Assembly (NCBI GenBank): GCA_900555005.1
Contig: USJM01000060.1
Location: 1-9,856, forward strand
Length of the DNA stretch: 9,856 nt
Origin: an uncultured Lachnospiraceae bacterium
GTDB taxonomy: Bacteria > Bacillota_A > Clostridia > Lachnospirales > Lachnospiraceae
Reading direction: 5' to 3'
Notes under the pieces: generated by a model
Database searches by the model: none
What the model saw: the letters and a program-made list of their open reading frames with translations, nothing else
What the model was told of the DNA's origin: nothing
Position numbers and translations under genes: made by a program
Part shown: positions 7,930 to 9,856 of the stretch, in pieces
Layout: each line of letters opens with the position of its first letter
How positions within the stretch are numbered: the first letter of the stretch is position 1

Positions 7930-9249
7930 TCATCGGCTTTCATCGAGAACATTCTGGCAGTCTTCTGCCATTTGCTCTGGCGTCATGGTTCCTGCGATCA
8001 ACTGCTGTGTATCTGCATAAAGTGCACCTGATCCAATCTCTGCAGGAAGGGCACAGTCAAAGATTGTATGATTCTTCATTGTCTTTGCCAGATTATAATA
8101 TTCTGCAAACAGTGGCTGCAGGCTGGACATATCAAAATCATCTGCTACCTTACCCGATGAGATAAATCCCTGATTCAATGCATCTCCCGCATAATCACCT
8201 GTTGTGACAGCCTTCAGGAATGCAAGTGCTGCAGTCAGATTGTCACCTTCGAGGTTCGCGCTGATCACATAATTCCATCCTGCTCCAGATGCGGTGTCTT
8301 CCTTGGTTCCTGGTTCGCCCTCAACCGCAGGCATCAGTCCGCAGTGCGTTGCAGAAAGAACATCGGCCGGTGCATTCTGAATCATCGTACCAATCGACCA
8401 CGCACCATCAAAAAACATAGCTGCCTTCTTATTGTAGTACAGGGAGAACATCTCATCCTGATTGATGGCATTCATGTCTTCGTTGAAATACTGTGCAAGA
8501 GACTGGAAATCGGTCAGAGCCTTCACAAACTGATCGTCTGTAAATTTTGCTCCTTTATCCTGTGACAGCGAATCAAACCAATCCTGGTCAATGTAGCGGT
8601 ATGCGAACGTGTTAAACACGGCTGACTCAGCAAGCCACTGGTCTTTGTTGCCCATGGCAATCGGGATATAACCTGCATCCTTGAGTTTCTTGCAATCTTT
8701 CTCCAACTCCGTAAAAGTCTCCGGCCATCCATCAATGCCCACTTCATCAAATATATCCTTATTGTATATTCCAATGCAGTTCGCCTGCATCTGGAACGGA
8801 ACGCCCCATTCTGTACCATCAAATGTGCAGTCTGTAAATGCACCGTCAATATAGCTATCACGCCACTCCTGATCCTGATCGATCAGTTTATCTGCCGGCT
8901 GAATCAGTCCGCCGTCTGCGAATGTCGGAAGCATATCTCCTTTCGTTAACCACACATCCCCCAGCTCGTTACCAGCCATCTTCGTTGTAAGCTTTTCCTG
9001 GTAATTATCCGAATCAGTGAATTCGAAATCAATCTTGACATTCGGATTCTCTTCCATAAACTTGTTCGCTGCGTTCCAGAAAGCCTTAGACGTTCCGCCA
9101 CCATCTTCCTCCATAAAGTGGAAGAGTGAGAACTCGCCCTTTAAATCACTCGTTGCCTCTCCCTCTGTTTCAGATGCAACTGCCGCAGGTGCGATCACCC
9201 CTACGATAAGGGTTGCTGTGAGAATCCCACTGACCATTTTCTTGTTCAT
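7930..9249 (-). CDS. Extracellular solute-binding protein, sugar ABC transporter (family 1)
   Basis: A 439-residue binding protein that captures the sugar outside the membrane and delivers it to the two permeases. A signal peptide (MNKKMVSGILTATLIVGVIA) ends at a signal-peptidase-I-like AVA site before S26, followed by an acidic linker. There is no lipobox cysteine, which is unusual for a Gram-positive binding protein. The mature part has family-1 features: GELSLF-like first strand (GEFSLFHFMEE), FMEENPNVKIDFEF, YQEKLTTKMAGNELGDVW, GTEWGVPFQMQANCIGIYNKD, WPETFTELEKDCKKLKDAG and KAAMFFDGAWSIG. The ATG at 9249 was chosen over an upstream in-frame ATG at 9336 because AGGAGG lies 6 bases before it and it opens a proper signal peptide. 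It is the first gene of the operon. The ligand is unknown. Confidence 0.93.
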   Translation of the reverse strand: MNKKMVSGILTATLIVGVIAPAAVASETEGEATSDLKGEFSLFHFMEEDGGGTSKAFWNAANKFMEENPNVKIDFEFTDSDNYQEKLTTKMAGNELGDVWLTKGDMLPTFADGGLIQPADKLIDQDQEWRDSYIDGAFTDCTFDGTEWGVPFQMQANCIGIYNKDIFDEVGIDGWPETFTELEKDCKKLKDAGYIPIAMGNKDQWLAESAVFNTFAYRYIDQDWFDSLSQDKGAKFTDDQFVKALTDFQSLAQYFNEDMNAINQDEMFSLYYNKKAAMFFDGAWSIGTMIQNAPADVLSATHCGLMPAVEGEPGTKEDTASGAGWNYVISANLEGDNLTAALAFLKAVTTGDYAGDALNQGFISSGKVADDFDMSSLQPLFAEYYNLAKTMKNHTIFDCALPAEIGSGALYADTQQLIAGTMTPEQMAEDCQNVLDESR

Positions 9250-9254
9250 ATTTC

Positions 9255-9264
9255 CCCTCCTTTG
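9255..9264 (-). promoter_or_regulatory. Strong ribosome binding site of the binding-protein gene
   Basis: The minus strand reads AAAGGAGGGGAAATATG, an almost perfect anti-16S match with 6 bases to the ATG at 9249. It settles the start and fits the high expression expected for a binding protein. Confidence 0.8.
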
Positions 9265-9277
9265 TTTGTTTCTATTC

Positions 9278-9289
9278 GGCATTAATGCC
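9278..9289. promoter_or_regulatory. 12-base perfect palindrome in the operon leader
   Basis: GGCATTAATGCC is a perfect palindrome lying 28 bases upstream of the first ATG and just upstream of the RBS, downstream of the likely promoter. It could be an operator for a dimeric repressor, or chance in an AT-rich leader. No family-specific consensus was recognised. Confidence 0.4.
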
Positions 9290-9316
9290 AAACATAAATG
9301 ATAGTTCTGTTTAGAT

Positions 9317-9355
9317 ATTCTATAATATTGTATCATATAGACTCATTATTTCTCT
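9317..9355 (-). promoter_or_regulatory. Likely promoter region of the sugar operon
   Basis: Two -10-like hexamers lie on the minus strand, TACAAT (9332-9327) and TATAGA/TAGAAT (9324-9317), 70 to 80 bases before the first ATG. At 17 bases upstream of each there is no good -35 match (AGAGAA or AATGAG). A poor -35 overlapped by one copy of the GAGT repeat is what one expects of an AraC-activated promoter. The exact start site cannot be fixed from sequence. Confidence 0.4.
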
Positions 9356-9446
9356 GTAATTCGTTATTTTACTCATAATATACTTTTAACAAACTCATTT
9401 GTACATGTCATGTTTACTCTTTATTTATCATTTTCTACTCTTTATT
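9333..9446 (-). repeat. Five spaced copies of a GAGT-centred motif, candidate AraC operator
   Basis: Written on the minus strand, the motif is AATAAWGAGT-N4/5-ATGA. Copies: 9446-9428 (AATAAAGAGTAGAAAATGA), 9425-9408 (AATAAAGAGTAAACATGA), a diverged one with its GAGT at 9396-9393, 9380-9361 (TATTATGAGTAAAATAACGA) and 9350-9333 (AATAATGAGTCTATATGA). The GAGT cores are 21, 23, 22 and 30 bases apart, about two or three helical turns. AraC regulators bind 17-20 base direct repeats with this sort of spacing, and the copy nearest the gene overlaps the expected -35. Confidence 0.55.
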
Positions 9447-9461
9447 CTCTCCCGGTCAGGC

Positions 9462-9501
9462 AAAAAATAAGCACTTGCCATTGTTCGGCAAATGCTTTTT
9501 G
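9462..9501. terminator. Bidirectional intrinsic terminator upstream of the operon
   Basis: AGCACTTGCC (9470-9479) pairs with GGCAAATGCT (9487-9496) with one mismatch and a 7-base loop. The plus strand continues TTTTTG; the minus strand continues TATTTTTTGCC. It can therefore stop transcription either way. For this operon it would block read-through from further right on the minus strand. It begins 16 bases beyond the outermost GAGT repeat. Confidence 0.75.
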
Positions 9502-9856
9502 TCCGCTGTTATTGCATTGTCATTTGTTCAAGCCATATTGGCTGGTCGCTTCTAACATAAATCACATCGATTGACTTTGTATTCATGCATCGACAGCCTC
9601 TTTCTATGTGTGCCTTTCAATCAGCTGATAATACCTGAATTATTCACCGCGATACGGTGATTACGGCTGAAATCTGCATAGTTACTATAGTTGCAAGATT
9701 TGTTGCTTACACTCGATAAGCGAATAGAAAAAGGACCTGACCTTGGTAAAATCAAGGTGTCGAATCAATCAATTACCAAGAGAAAGATGTCCTCTATGGC
9801 AATTCTGTTATGAAGTGACCATTGTCAAGGGGAGCCACAAGAAATTCTGTTTTCCC
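9502..9856. other. 355-base right flank with only short open stretches
   Basis: No complete gene was recognised. The minus strand has a 35-codon open stretch (9624-9520) ending TAA 9519-9517, whose ATG at 9594 would give a 25-residue peptide starting MNTKSIDVIYVRSDQPIW. Further right another minus-strand stretch (about 9763-9637) is open but has no start after its preceding TGA. At the very edge a minus-strand frame ends in LDNGHFITELP before TAG at about 9796. A 6-bp hairpin (9740-9745 with 9753-9758) and a 6-bp hairpin near 9651 are present. The mixture suggests decayed coding or mobile-element sequence, but nothing identifies it. Confidence 0.35.
9801..9851. repeat. Pair of 9-base direct repeats, 42 bases apart
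   Basis: AATTCTGTT occurs at 9801-9809 and 9843-9851, an exact 42-base offset, flanking GTGACCATTGTCAAGGGGAGCC. Short repeats spaced near an element end occur in some insertion sequences (for example IS21-like ends), but two 9-mers in AT-rich DNA may be chance. Confidence 0.3.

Noticed and set aside
9728..9758. Hairpin plus T-run as a minus-strand terminator
   Set aside because: The stem is only 6 bp and the T-run starts seven bases after it, so it is too weak to call.
9502..9856. tRNA, riboswitch or CRISPR in the right flank
   Set aside because: No cloverleaf, no T-arm consensus in context and no regular repeat-spacer pattern; the only repeats are two 9-mers.

Overview
The window looks like a chromosomal carbohydrate-utilisation locus of a low-to-mid G+C Firmicute, most likely a gut-type Clostridia/Lachnospiraceae member. 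This rests on strong AGGAGG-type ribosome binding sites, an AT-rich promoter region, a CUT1 sugar ABC transporter without its own ATPase, an AraC-type regulator, and a 3-epimerase whose sequence is very close to clostridial D-psicose 3-epimerases. The organism is an inference; there is no rRNA or other marker gene.

All convincing genes lie on the minus strand and form one operon read from right to left: solute-binding protein (9249-7930), two permeases (7781-6885 and 6888-6049, overlapping by ATGA), an AraC-family regulator with a TTG start (6038-5109), a cytoplasmic glycosyl-hydrolase-6-like protein (5105-3063), a D-psicose/D-tagatose 3-epimerase (3041-2139) and an L-fucose/D-arabinose isomerase (2116-339). 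The isomerase is broken by an apparent one-base deletion near 1640. A strong intrinsic terminator at 55-101 ends the operon. Gaps between genes are 3 to 24 bases, apart from 148 bases between the binding protein and the first permease, which hold a stable stem-loop.

The right flank (9250-9856) carries the control region. It has a 12-base palindrome in the leader, weak -10-like hexamers, and five spaced copies of a GAGT-centred motif that are good candidates for the AraC regulator's operator. A bidirectional terminator at 9462-9501 insulates the operon. Beyond it lies about 350 bases with only short open stretches, possibly relics. The left edge (1-48) may hold the last codons of a plus-strand gene.

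Proposed working: an oligosaccharide or glycoside enters through the ABC transporter, the cytoplasmic hydrolase releases a monosaccharide, the FucI-type enzyme turns the aldose into a ketose, and the 3-epimerase inverts C3. No kinase or aldolase is present. A chain such as D-altrose to D-psicose to D-fructose, or D-arabinose to D-ribulose to D-xylulose, would deliver a common sugar to central metabolism without a dedicated kinase. That pairing, with an uncharacterised hydrolase family, is the most interesting feature of the window.
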